Positions 45,702 to 56,539 of a stretch of 64,000 nt of DNA are shown here, in pieces. How positions within the stretch are numbered: the stretch's first letter is position 1; each line of letters starts with the position of its first letter. The notes under the pieces were generated by a model that worked only from the letters and a program-made list of their open reading frames with translations, had not been told where the DNA came from and made no database searches. Source of the stretch: Cenococcum geophilum 1.58 (taxonomy: Eukaryota; Ascomycota; Dothideomycetes; Gloniales; Gloniaceae); assembly GCA_001692895.1 (NCBI GenBank), contig KV748202.1, positions 1,674,001 to 1,738,000 of the forward strand, written 5' to 3'. A program made the translations under genes and the position numbers.

Positions 45702-48700
45702 CTACGCACTCCCTTCCATACTCAACAAAACATCTAGCAAATCGTACCCTCCGACGTCCGGCCCGAACGTTGTTTGTGTGATCTCCGCTCCATAGTTATT
45801 CAGAAGTGGGTCTAGCGGGAGTGCCAACCAGTCCGGCGCATAGCCATCTGCAGTATTGTCACCGCCTAGGTTAGGCGTCGCAGCTCCAAATTGTGCACCA
45901 CCAGCACCAGCTCCACTAAAGTCGTACCCGTTTGGCCCAAAGCCCGGCGGCGGCATGATGGAGATGTTGTTTGAAACCGGATCATACGTTTCCGTGGAAA
46001 TACCCCAGAGTGGATGATTGGGGGTTGCGCGACCACTGCTGATGCCAATGGAAGGACTACCAGGGCCTGGAAGGCCGTGATGACCATATCCTGTGACGCC
46101 CCCACTCCATTGCGTACCTAGATGTCCTGCTTGCTGCGCGTGAGTTTGTTGCGGCGGGGGCATCAGAGGCGTGTGTTGCCCAGTGCCAGCCCCCGCGTGA
46201 GGAGGCGAATGACTTGGGGCTCGAGAAATGCCAGTGGAACCATTGGCAGCCATGCGCACAAAACGAGAGCGAATGCGGTTAGTGAGAGTGTCTAGAAGGT
46301 CGGCAAATCGATTGCCAACATGAACATCGTCGACGATAGAAGTGCGAAGGGCAGATACGGCACGGTCCATAAGGCCGAGAGAAATAGCCACGTCGTCTTC
46401 TGTTGCGCCGAGAGCGAATGTCTAAGGTACGAGAAAGTGTTAACAAATGCTAGGTAAAGCAGCGAAACGAGAGGCTGTATAGTATCAAAAGAAAGGGGGG
46501 ATGGCGCCTTACCTTCAAGAGGATGATTGCCACAGAGACGATCCTGAAAAACGTTCGCACAGGCGCATGTTTGAGGTAATCTCCCGGATAGAGCCCGTCA
46601 ACCACAACTTTGAGGACATTTCGGCTCGCATCTATGACTTCCTTGATGTAATACTGATCGTTGCCGTACCACTTGACCAATGTAGAAAACGGTATCGCAC
46701 CGCCATCCTTAGAAGTTGAGCTAGACGGCCCATTCGAAGCGCCGTTGGGTGGCTGCAGATGAGTTTGCATGGGCGTGTTATGTGTACAACGCTCGACAAC
46801 AGCTTGAAGAGCAAGAGAATTGAGGTACACGCGGCAATATTCGAATTCAATTGTAAGGATATGTCGTAGCTGCGTTGGTACTGTTCAAATGTCAACATCG
46901 TAGCCCTATTTAATAAAATATCAGTCTTACTCTGCAGGGATTGCTCGAAGCCTCTCCTCCAATCCCTTAATGGCGTTTGGAAAAATCGTAGTAGTTCCAC
47001 ATATTTACCCGATTTGATGATGTCTCTCGTCTGGCGCCGATTAGGAAACATCTGATGATTGCCCATCTCCATAATTTTCGCAATCTGCTGCCAAAAATCG
47101 AGTACTAAGTCCTGGATAACATGGCGAGTCTGAGTAGCCACTGGTTCATAAGGATGTCGTTGCCCATCGGCTCGCATCATTTGAGACTGTCGTTGGATTT
47201 CTGCCATTCGCTCTTGGTAGAGCTGGGGCGGAGACTTCATAGGCGAGTAATCCCGCTCAACTTTTGGGAGCATGGAGGTTAAACCAAGCCGTCCACTAGT
47301 TTGAGTGACATAGATGAGTAGCAGGTCCTTTAGATGATTCTTGCGGCGGAAATAGGCTTTGACGGTTGAGTGCGGAAGATTTTGATTAGCTTGCTCGAAT
47401 TCCACTTCGCTCGTCTCGTCGAAAACTGCAGCATGTTAGTGACGCAACAGAAGGGCAATTAGTTAGACATTACCTCCAATTTCAAAAGCTAATGCCATAG
47501 CATTTCCGAGCAACATCCAACACCTGGCGTCATCAGTGACTTCTCCCACGTAAAAGCTCAAGGAGGCTTACATTCGGTCACTTCGCCAACAAGGCTCGAG
47601 CCAACTATCAATACGCTGTCCACCAACACCTTTGTACAAGTCAGGAGAAACCCCATTCCCAGAAGCACCGCCGTTGGGGTCCAGCGAGGCCTCGTCGGGG
47701 ACCATGAGTTCATCATCATCGTCTCCGGGAGGGAAATGTAGTGCACGAGGGTGCCATTCAGTTAAGAGCATCAAACTTTCCACAGTGCCAAGTGTCCGGA
47801 GGCCTTTTCGCGAGAGGGGGTTGACATCAGATCCAGGTTGCTGTCCTGCTCCACAGAACCCTCCACCAAATTGCTCTTGTCCCCAGATCATCCTATCAAT
47901 CATACCTTGGAGGTAAGACCAAAGTTTCTCGTGGATAGCATACGGGCGGGACATAGCTCCAGGACCAGTGAGTCTCGCGTATCGTGAGGAAATCGTGAGC
48001 AAGGTCACAACTAACATTGGCTCTTCTCTGAGAAGCTTGGCATGCGTGGCGTGATCTCGATAATCCGGAACCACAATAGGCGTCAGCGGAGAGAGATAGG
48101 TGTAGAAGTAATCCATGTAGGCGATAGCTTCCTGCGCGGTGAGCCATCCCGCTCGCACAAAGCGGAACCTTGACCATGCTTTCACAGCCTCAGCGAAGCT
48201 CGCATCATCTGATGGATTCTCCCCATTTATGTATGAGCGAGTGATAGCTGGGTCGACTGCTGGGTCACCTGCTGTGCGAGATTGATTGCGCCCATCTATG
48301 CCTCGGACACCATTGGCTTGAGGGCTTGGGAAGCTCGTCTGGGAGCCTGGAGTGTTACCAGTGCCCATCATGGGACGTTGAAGACTGCCGGAACTTCCTG
48401 TCCGATGGTGATCGATGTCCCCATTGCGGCCTGCGGCCTCAAATAGGAGGTTTAGCGCATCATGCCCGCTATAGACCTCCTTCTTCTGCAGTATTGCCGC
48501 CGTCGCATTATTGACCTTCTGATCCTCATCATCGTTGGACGCATTGGGATTTGCGGTCGGGCGACGGAGGGGTTCGAATCTGCCCACCGACCCACCAGGT
48601 GTCAGAGGCTGCTCTTGCTGAATCGCTGCAGTATAAGCAGTCGAGGTGCTTGAGCGACTAATCTGAATAGGATCAGGACGTGGTGCGCTGGCAGGAGTCC

Positions 48701-49010
48701 CATCAGGTGGCCCTGATCTCAATCTCTTTCTCCCATTTCGAATCTCGTAATCTGATATTTCGCCGTCGTCGAGTCCATCACCTCCATCTGCCGGTTTGCG
48801 CTTCCTCCGCGTGGCAGAGAAATAACATTCCTTACTTTCGCGCCGGCATCTGACGCAAGGTGGGTCGTGAGGGTTATCTACCGGACCAAGGTCACATCGC
48901 ACTTTTCGACGGCGACAGGGGATGCAGGCTTGGTAGGTGCGAGTATGGGCTTGCTGCGGGCCTCTGGGAGGAGGGGAGGCGTTCGATATGGTGGTTGAGA
49001 TAGTGGACAT
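45702..49010 (-). CDS. Zn2Cys6 transcription factor (1,023 aa), five exons
   Basis: The exons are 47,572-49,010, 47,474-47,523, 46,931-47,425, 46,513-46,880 and 45,702-46,421. Introns are 48, 48, 50 and 91 bp, all GT...AG, and the joined frame is 3,072 nt. Cys29, 32, 39, 52, 55 and 62 give CX2CX6CX12CX2CX6C, the zinc binuclear cluster that binds CGG half-sites. Residues 70-270 are low complexity; from about 300 the fungal regulatory middle region begins (SPLTPIVVPDYRDHATHAKL, LLTISSRYARLTG, IDRMIWGQEQFGGG). The C-terminus is Gly/Pro-rich and ends in an acidic-hydrophobic stretch (GGYDLLDVLLSMEG) like an activation domain. The zinc cluster and middle resemble Aro80-type regulators, but the target pathway cannot be fixed here. 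Confidence 0.9.
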
Positions 49011-49648
49011 TTCTGTTCGGCTTGCGACGGGTTACGGACAGCCCTGGTCTGAGGGCGAACGGCGGGACGGTCGAAGCTAATATGTGATACAAGTAACAAA
49101 GAAGCACGGCACTGAGGAAATCCAATAAATGCGCAAAAAGTCAATCCAGGATGCGCGAGAAGAAGGACGAGTGGTGGATGGTGACCTGCGTTCAGACGTT
49201 CAGACGGACGTTCCGTCGTCACCGAGATTTTGCGCTTCTCGCTGCCTGGTGTTGGCCTCTGAGCACCCTGACACTGGCTGCCAATTCGCCTTGATCAGGC
49301 GCATGCCTCAATGAACGTCCAGCAAGAACCCGTAATATCAGAAAAGTAGTATTCAACGTGATTTGAAGGGTCAATTGTGAGGCCCATGCCATTCTACAAG
49401 AAGCCCGCCGGCCGCTACCTCCATGTCACATGGATTAGTAAAAGTACAGTGAATTCACTGAATTTGGCTACACCATCGATACGCTTGTCTTCGCGGCACC
49501 GTTTATGCAAAGCTTCAAATAGTAGCATATCTCTGCCCTTGTTCATCTTCGCATTTGCTTTTTTGAGCTGCAAAGCGGAACAGGTCTTCTCACCCCCACC
49601 TCCTCTCATCAAGCCAGTCCCAGCAAAACACATTTACAAACCTCTTCC
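49011..49648. other. Upstream region of the Zn2Cys6 gene
   Basis: A non-coding stretch between the regulator start and the 3' end of the next pseudogene. Antisense open frames of 60-114 codons here lack features. Confidence 0.4.
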
Positions 49649-51139
49649 CTAAACTTCCGCCTGCGTTCGCCTAATCTGTCGTTGCTCCAATTCCTTGTAA
49701 AAATCTTCCATGTCCTCCTCATCCCTGTAGATGAGTCTCAGTCCGTCCCTGTGCAGAAGAAGCATGAAGAAAGCAAGTATGATCTGAAACCCAAGAGCGC
49801 CAGCAATCATGGTGTAATAGAAATACTTATGTTTTTGCTCCCACTCGTCCAAGCCTAGTGTGACCTGGGCATTTTTAAACCCTAGTGTCCGGCGAGCAGA
49901 CCAGCAATCACCATCCTAGACGAGACTTAGCAAGACAGGCTAACTAGATGAGGTGGAAACGACCTACCTTTAAAGGGTAGGAATAAGACAAGGGTCATCG
50001 GCGTGGCGAACATAGCATCTTTCATAGTGATTGCAAAGAATAGGTGTTTATCCCTCTCGCACTTTGCTTCTGCGTTTTGGCTTCGAGAACTGTCCGTATA
50101 TTTACAAAACATCTGAGTTAAAGCACAGCTGAAGCACCAGGCCATAAAGTAGGACAACTCTATGATCGAGCGGCATCCGAGACCTACAGTGGGGTTGAAC
50201 CAGGACATTAAAAATGAGCAGCGGAAAGGAGTGCTAGGCCAAAGACGAACATATCGTAGGGCTCCTCAAAAGATTTCTGTGAACGCCAAGTATACATAGC
50301 GCCATTCCAAGGCTTTAAACTGGTCAGCGGTAAGTCTCCTTGGTCAGGTCTAATGTGTTGGGAATGCTCCAGCAGCAGAGCTCAGAGTAATTGCGGACAA
50401 GAGCTAGTAATGCTACTCTCGGAGAGCTATTGCGAGGGAAGTGGACTGGCGTGCTTGTTGAAGCTTTCCCACTGGCCATCAAAGTAAACATGGGATATGC
50501 GTAAGCAATAATAGTTAGCATAGATCGTCGAGCACTCTTGATTCGGGTTTGGGAGAGAACCGTACTAGCATGATTGCATGGTATCAGGATATCCTCACGA
50601 TCCTCTCTAGTGAGTCGGTCGTCCTGAATGAAGTTTACGAGCTTTCTTGCGAAGAACCCTCCCGGTATTCCTTTGCTTGTTACGCGATATTTCGGATCGA
50701 AGTCATCTAACGCAAAGCATATGACTTCTAAATGCTTCAAGTCCTCCTGATGCATGCTTTGGGGGGGGGTTATATCTCCCAAGACATGTAAGATTATAGA
50801 TACGTAATTGAAGAGCAGACTCCGTCCACCGTTAATGAGATGCCGGATTGTCATATCCAGTAAGGATTCTCCCTCCGATTTGTCCAGTATACGCACATCG
50901 AAGTGGCTGAAATGCATATTACCAATTAGGGCAAAAAGCGGTATAACCCATGCAAGAATACCAGCAATTACGCCCCACTTGCCGTATGGTGTCCACCCTG
51001 TTCCGCATTTCTCATAGCATTGTGGGAGGCTCATAGTGCTCATATTCTTAGGGAATGTAGTTGAGCAAGTCTCGGTTCCGATAAAGTTTCCTTTGCGGGC
51101 GATGGCAGATGCCGGGGTGCATAGGAAGAACGGATATGA
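49649..51139 (-). pseudogene. Multi-membrane-segment protein gene broken by frameshifts
   Basis: From a likely acceptor (ACTACAG, 51,140-51,146) the minus frame reads into CYEKCGTGWTPYGKW and a first hydrophobic helix (GVIAGILAWVIPLFALIGNM, about 50,930-50,990). It stays open to 50,324. The protein then continues in another frame (DQFKALEWR), then another (MYTWRSQKSFEEPYDMFVFGLALLSAAHF), then the frame from about 50,208 (MSWFNPTVGLGCRSIIELSY and a DAMFATPMTLVLFLPFKG helix). After an intron-like GTAGGT...TAG a last segment (DEWEQKHKYFYYTMI, FFMLLLHRDGLRLIYRDEED) ends at 49,649. Each step needs a single-base shift, so the gene is inactive unless there are sequencing errors. It looks like a conserved ascomycete membrane protein of unknown function. 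Confidence 0.65.
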
Positions 51140-51840
51140 CTGTAGTATTTATGCCTAGCACGGTGGGAATTTCTCCTCTAGAATTTAGGACCGATCGAGG
51201 TTAATCTAGATTTCAAAGATATTTCACTAAAATGCACCTTCGGTAGAAGACAAAGACAAGACCGTAAATAAAATACCCCGGGCAGAACGATATCGTCGGG
51301 AGCAAAACGATTGATGACGTTAGGCCGTGGAGTGTTTATAGAAGGAGTTAGAGCAGAGGGAATGAAATGGGTCAAAGAAAAGGTGGTACACTTGGTGATG
51401 AGAAAGCATGGAAATTGAGCGTTGACCAAGTACGATCTAGGTACAACGCTTGGGCCAGTTTAAGGGTCGTGCAGTAACACCGCGTGTAGTTCTCATCATG
51501 GAGACTCAAACAAGAGCCTCCTATTGGCTGAGCCTTATCGATAACATGGCGCCCGAATCAGCGGGTTAAGGGATACTAACGCAAGCTGAAAGACACAGCC
51601 AGAGCTTTCAGGTAACACCGAGGGTTAGAAAGAGACAAAGATGCGTAGTGATACACCGGCTAACCACCAATATTCTATATCTGGTATGTCCACCATGTCG
51701 CTAATACATCGAGCGGCCCTACGGCGAAGAGGAAGCTCGCACAGCCACAGGGCTGAAACGTCACGGCTCTTCCGACCCCTCCGCGCGAACAGATGCGGCC
51801 CTGACAGTGAGATGGCTTATAAGTGGCTTGCTTGGGCCTG
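51140..51840. other. Right end of the main gene island
   Basis: This includes the upstream region of the membrane-protein pseudogene, a reversed piggyBac-family end (separate entry) and 260 bp of balanced-GC sequence. Overlapping frames at 51,641-51,934 and 51,675-51,884 are unsupported. Confidence 0.4.
51505..51575 (-). repeat. piggyBac-family terminal repeat, right-facing copy
   Basis: The reverse complement reads TATCCCTTAACCCGCTGATT, then TTATCGATAAGGCTCAGCCAAT, matching 44,992-45,045 base for base at its key blocks. TA flanks it at 51,574-51,575. Confidence 0.6.
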
Positions 51841-51945
51841 TACTCGGGCCCCGTCGGGTTCTTCGAATGCTGCGCAGCCCCCACCTAGTGGGGGCCTACG
51901 CCCTCAATACAAAAACACCCTCAACACAAAATAATTCGTAACTTT
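51841..51945. repeat. Left inverted end of the Fot/pogo-type element
   Basis: It contains an 8-bp-stem, 3-nt-loop palindrome at 51,877-51,895 (GCCCCCAC-CTA-GTGGGGGC). It matches the complement of 62,035-62,138 with only scattered differences. Confidence 0.8.
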
Positions 51946-51959
51946 ATATATATTAGGCC

Positions 51960-53101
51960 AATTGCCACCAAACTAGGCTAGAATTAAAGCTATTCGCATG
52001 GCGAATCTATTGGAAGGGCCCCTTCTATCTAATCTTCTTCTAGTGTTGTACTTTAGGGCCGTTTTGCCACGGCGTACGCTTTTATCTTAGCCACGCGTTT
52101 CCTTCCTACCTAGGTTATTAGGCCTATAGCTTTACATATAAAGCCCCTCGTGCATATAGGAAGGGCCTTAGGCCTATAGTTATATACCTAAAACACGCGC
52201 GATAGAGGGCGGTAATTGCCCTTAAAGATATATATAGGTTGGAGTTTCTTTTAGGTAAACTTTATAAGCGCAGAAAGAACCTCTATATAGAACTTTTACT
52301 TAGCCCTTTTTCTCTAGAGTTCTAGCTTAGCTATAAGAGCTAAAGCTTCTTCCTATTAAGCGTTATCTTAGCGTTATTTCTTTATACGCTAAGCGTCCTT
52401 AGCGTATATAGGCCCTCTAGCTAGGAGGATCTTCCGGCTACCTAATTTACGGCTATTATACGCAGCCTGCGCAGCCTACGTCTTTAATAGCTCTCCTTTA
52501 AATAAGGCGCTAGTATAGGCTTATACACGGGCGCCCTTAAGAGTTATCTTAATTGCTTTAAACAAACGATAAGGCAACTTGGGCTAAATCTCGTTATCTA
52601 AAAGAGCGTTAGATTAGCGCTTTAATGTATAAATAGTTAACGGAGTATACCAACCTTAGCCGCTAGGTGATGGAGGTGTAGGCTCTCTATCTATCTTAGC
52701 CATATATTAGTTAAAATCCTATATATCTTAGAGGACCTAATATATATCATCCGTTCTAGGGCTAGATTGCGCCGTAGAAGGGCCTTTAAGGGCCTTTAAG
52801 GCCCTCTCTAGTTTATCTAGGATGGAAGGATTAACGTATAGGTGCTTAGCTTCCTTATATACTTACACTTCTTGGCGCTATAGCTACGTAAGAATAACCT
52901 TAGGTTTAAATAAAACTATTCTAGTCTTCTATTAGGCGCCTATAATAGTACGCTAGGTAAAGGTCTTATAATAGATCTGGCCTATAGCTGCTAGGAACTT
53001 AGTTCTTATAAATTCCCTTCCGGTATACTAAGCTGCCGTATTAAGAGCCTAGCTATAATAATATTTAAGCGGCTAAAAATAACCTATATCTAATAGCTGT
53101 A
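51960..53101 (-). pseudogene. Fot/pogo transposase relic, C-terminal part
   Basis: The minus frame from 53,101 starts QLLDIGYF-PLKYYYSQAL (family: LQPLDVG.F.PLK), continues GREFIRTKFLAAIGQIYYKTFT and IVLFKPKVIL (about 52,910). It then runs to a Pro/Ser linker (YTPPSPSG, about 52,670) and a Lys/Ala-rich helical tail (52,300-52,600), as in pogo/Fot transposases. Stops are TAG at Trp/Gln positions. Confidence 0.7.
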
Positions 53102-53526
53102 TATTACGGACGCTTTAAGTACAATGTTACGACTACTTAGAGAAGAGACGGAAGAAGCTAGTTGGTTAATTTAGACACGGTCCAGAATGGAGCCGATAGA
53201 ACTATGTGACAAGGAATGGTAACCAAGGTTATATAATGTGCTACGTATTAAATAAGAGGAACGAGAGGAACTTATATACCTTACGTATAAGACGTACATT
53301 ATGTATAAGAAGGATTTTATAGGAGTACGGTCGTGTATTTAAGGACCCTCGGTCCCTACCTAGATAGTTCCTTCTTTATAGTGATTCTTAGAATATAATT
53401 AGAGTTAATCTATTAGGCAACCACTCCACTAGTTATTATTACGTTGTTAACTTTTATACTTGCATTTCCTATATACCTAGCCTATTAACGAGCCTATTGT
53501 AGTTCTTGCTATAAGGTTCCGTTATA
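53102..53526 (+). repeat. 5' LTR (425 bp)
   Basis: Same length as the 3' LTR; differences are almost all transitions. Contains AAGGACCCTCGGTCCCTACC near 53,340. Confidence 0.85.
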
Positions 53527-53570
53527 TAATTACTACCTAGTTATAGTATTAATATAAGAAGTCGAATAAT

Positions 53571-54740
53571 ATGCCACTAAAAGCAGCCACTATAATGCCA
53601 TTGACGGCAGCAACTACTTTAAGGATAGGAGATGATACTAGTATAGCGGATACTAATTTATAGCAACCTGTGATGGTTAGATAGCTATAGGAAATAGTTA
53701 ACTAGCTAATAGCTAATAATATAGTATTGGAAGAAAGACTTAACGGGATAGGAGTAGTAAAGATTAAGCTACTATTAATTAAGAGATTTATAGGAGAGAG
53801 GTTAAAGNTTAANGGATTCCTTATNNAGATNTACTTTAAGGTCTTATANGAGGGAGNAAAGTTACCTATACCNATGGATTGGATAGCCTANNTAGGACTA
53901 TTCTTATTAGGAAAAGNACTTAAGTGGTTTAAANTTTACCTTATAGAGATATAGGCAAATGGAATGATGACCACTAACTAAGACGTGCGATTTATNTTCT
54001 TAAGTTGGGAAGGATTNGCAGAANNACTNANNTAGATATTTAGAGACCCGGAAGAAATAACTATAGCGGAAAGAAAACTCTAGAACCTTATATAACGAAC
54101 TTTAGTAATTAAGTATATAATATAGTTCTAGACACTAGCAATATAAGTAGAGTGGAATAATAGGGCGCTTATAGCATAGTATAAATAGGGACTTAAGGCT
54201 AAAGTCTAGGATGTAATTATCCTAATGGAAGATGTGGATACCCTAAGGGAACTAATAAATTAGGCGATTAAGATTAATAATTAGATCTACTAAAGGGAAT
54301 AGGCTAAGAAGGGCTAGGATAAAGTTTTATAGTTATATAAGGCGTAGAGTACGCAATAATAAAAGCTAAGTTAGAAACTATAGTATGGCGCAGAGCTAAT
54401 AGACCTAAGTAGTACTAAAGAAGCCTATAAGAGATAGAGTAAACTATGGAAACCTAGAGGATAAGGATTAAGTAATTAAAGGTCTAAGGAGCAGAGGCTA
54501 AATTAGGGATCTTAATAGTAGAAGATATTTAGGCGGACTCTATAATAAGAGAAATGGTTTAAAGAAGGAGCTTATATAAATTGCGGAAAATAGGGTTATT
54601 ATGTTAGAGACTATAGAAGTGGGCAGAGTTACTATATAGTAAAGGGTATAAGACTAGTAGACGATATATACGTATAAAGGGACGATAATGTACTGTGAGG
54701 AATAAAAGAGTGTTTAATTAGAAGTTTTGCGTTTTGTTAT
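53571..54740 (+). pseudogene. gypsy gag relic with CCHC zinc knuckle
   Basis: The frame starts MPLKAATIMPLTAATTLRIG (53,571) and gives the capsid landmarks KRFIGERLK, GLFLLGK-LKWF and YLIEI, then VEWNNRALIA and INN-IY-RE. A knuckle region reads as Y-x-(Cys lost)-G-K-IG-YYVRDYRSG near 54,580-54,620. TAG codons lie throughout. Some residues are unreadable because of N bases. Confidence 0.7.
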
Positions 54741-56539
54741 AATAACGTATACCGAATTTATAAGGACGCCAAGTACAGCGTAAGCTATTGGCTATAAGAG
54801 CTAGCACCTATAGGATATAGAGGAACTAATAAACTAGTTTGTAAATTGGATATTAAGGACGATAAATTCGACCTAGGCAAAATATTCCGTGACGATAAGG
54901 TAATAAGGGCCGCTTACTAGGAGTAAGTAGACCTTGGAGATGTTATACTAGAGGTAGAGGATGATTCTATTATAGAATAAGGAATATTAGTAGGGATCGA
55001 AACCCTACTAGACACGATATCTATCGCTTCGCGAGACGCAAGAAAAGTAGGATAGTAAACTACTTTGGCACTTAATAAAGGCAAAAGGCTAAAGGCTTAA
55101 GATTTTTAAGACGAGATAAGGTAAGCTTAAGGACCTATAATGGACGGAAACCGATAGAGTAGAGTAGTGGCTTAGTTTAAAGATATATGAATAAGCTTGG
55201 GATAAGAATTCCTAATAGTATAAGATTTTTAAGACGAGATAAGTGAGACCTAGGACTCTTAAGATGAGACAAGGACACTAGTCAAGCCTAGTTGAACTAA
55301 GGTAGGAGCTAAGCTTAAGATAGAAGCAAGCTTAGGATTAAAGAATCTAAGGAGTTAAGAATTTAGAGTATAAATTAGGACACCTATAGATAAGAGGCTA
55401 AGAGCTTCTTTATAGATTAGAGAATCTGCGGTATAAATAGTAATTAGACTAGGAGATAGATATATAAACCTAGAAGACTTATTAGGGGAGCACAGCGTTT
55501 AGCCTAAAGATTAAAGAATTAATACCAAGATTAAGAAGCAAGATAACTTTAAGGATTAGAGCGTAAGGCGCAAACCAAAAGAAACTATAGAAGAGTTTAG
55601 GCAAAGAATTATTATATAGCAAGAACGGAAACTAGATAAAAGATCTAGCATATTAGGACGTATAAAGGACAGAGCACCAGTATAAAGAATTACCAATAGG
55701 CTGAGAGCAGGTATACTAAGAGCTAAGTGGCTTACCAAACTAGAATAAGAAGAGGATTTAGGGATTCCTACTAGGTTCAAGGAATAATATACTAAAGGCT
55801 GTTATAACACAGTAATAAAGAGATATTTCCTTACGGACAGACCGTATATACTCTAGCAGCTATACTAAAAGTGGTATAAACAACGACACAGTAATAAGTG
55901 GGAAGATTTCTATATATAGTTAGATAAAAAAGTTATTTAGGACCACCCAATTATAGAGAAGGCCATAATATATATTAAAGGAGCCTTAATCATAATATTA
56001 AAGGATCTAGAGGAACGTTTAGAGGACTAGAGAAGCAAAAGACGCATCTTAGTACCTATAAATAAGGTCATAACGTTTAGATTAGTATAATAAAGGTTTA
56101 AACTTAGGAATAAAGACGAGCTAAGAGTTAACCTAAAGTACCTAGCACACTATATAATATTATGGATTACGTACATAGACGATATATATAAAATGTATAA
56201 GAATCTAAAAAAAAAGAATCGGAAATACCCTATAAGGATATACTGGATAATAGATAAGTAATAGTATAGGAATGCTAAATATATATATAGATGGCATCTA
56301 ATAGAGGTCCAAGAGGAAGAAAGTTTAGTACTTTAACTAGGAAGATTTCTTACGGAAGAATGCTTAGACGGACAATAGTGGTGGGAATACCTAGAAAACA
56401 CGTATCTATAGCATATTAAAGATAAAAAGCAAATAAGGCATTAGCTAAAGAATAAGCTAAGTGCACTAGGATTAAGCAGCCAACAGTTAGGAAAAGTAGA
56501 GGCCTATAGAACTAGAGGGAGCCAGTAGTAGAGCCTTAG

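Noticed and set aside
47632..48653. Plus-strand open frames of 62-94 codons
   Set aside because: They are antisense to exon 1 of the Zn2Cys6 gene.
44992..51575. A single 6.6-kb transposon carrying the transcription factor
   Set aside because: Both bracketing ends are of the same type facing each other, and no transposase lies between. Two separate insertions explain it at least as well, so it was kept only as a finding, not a feature.
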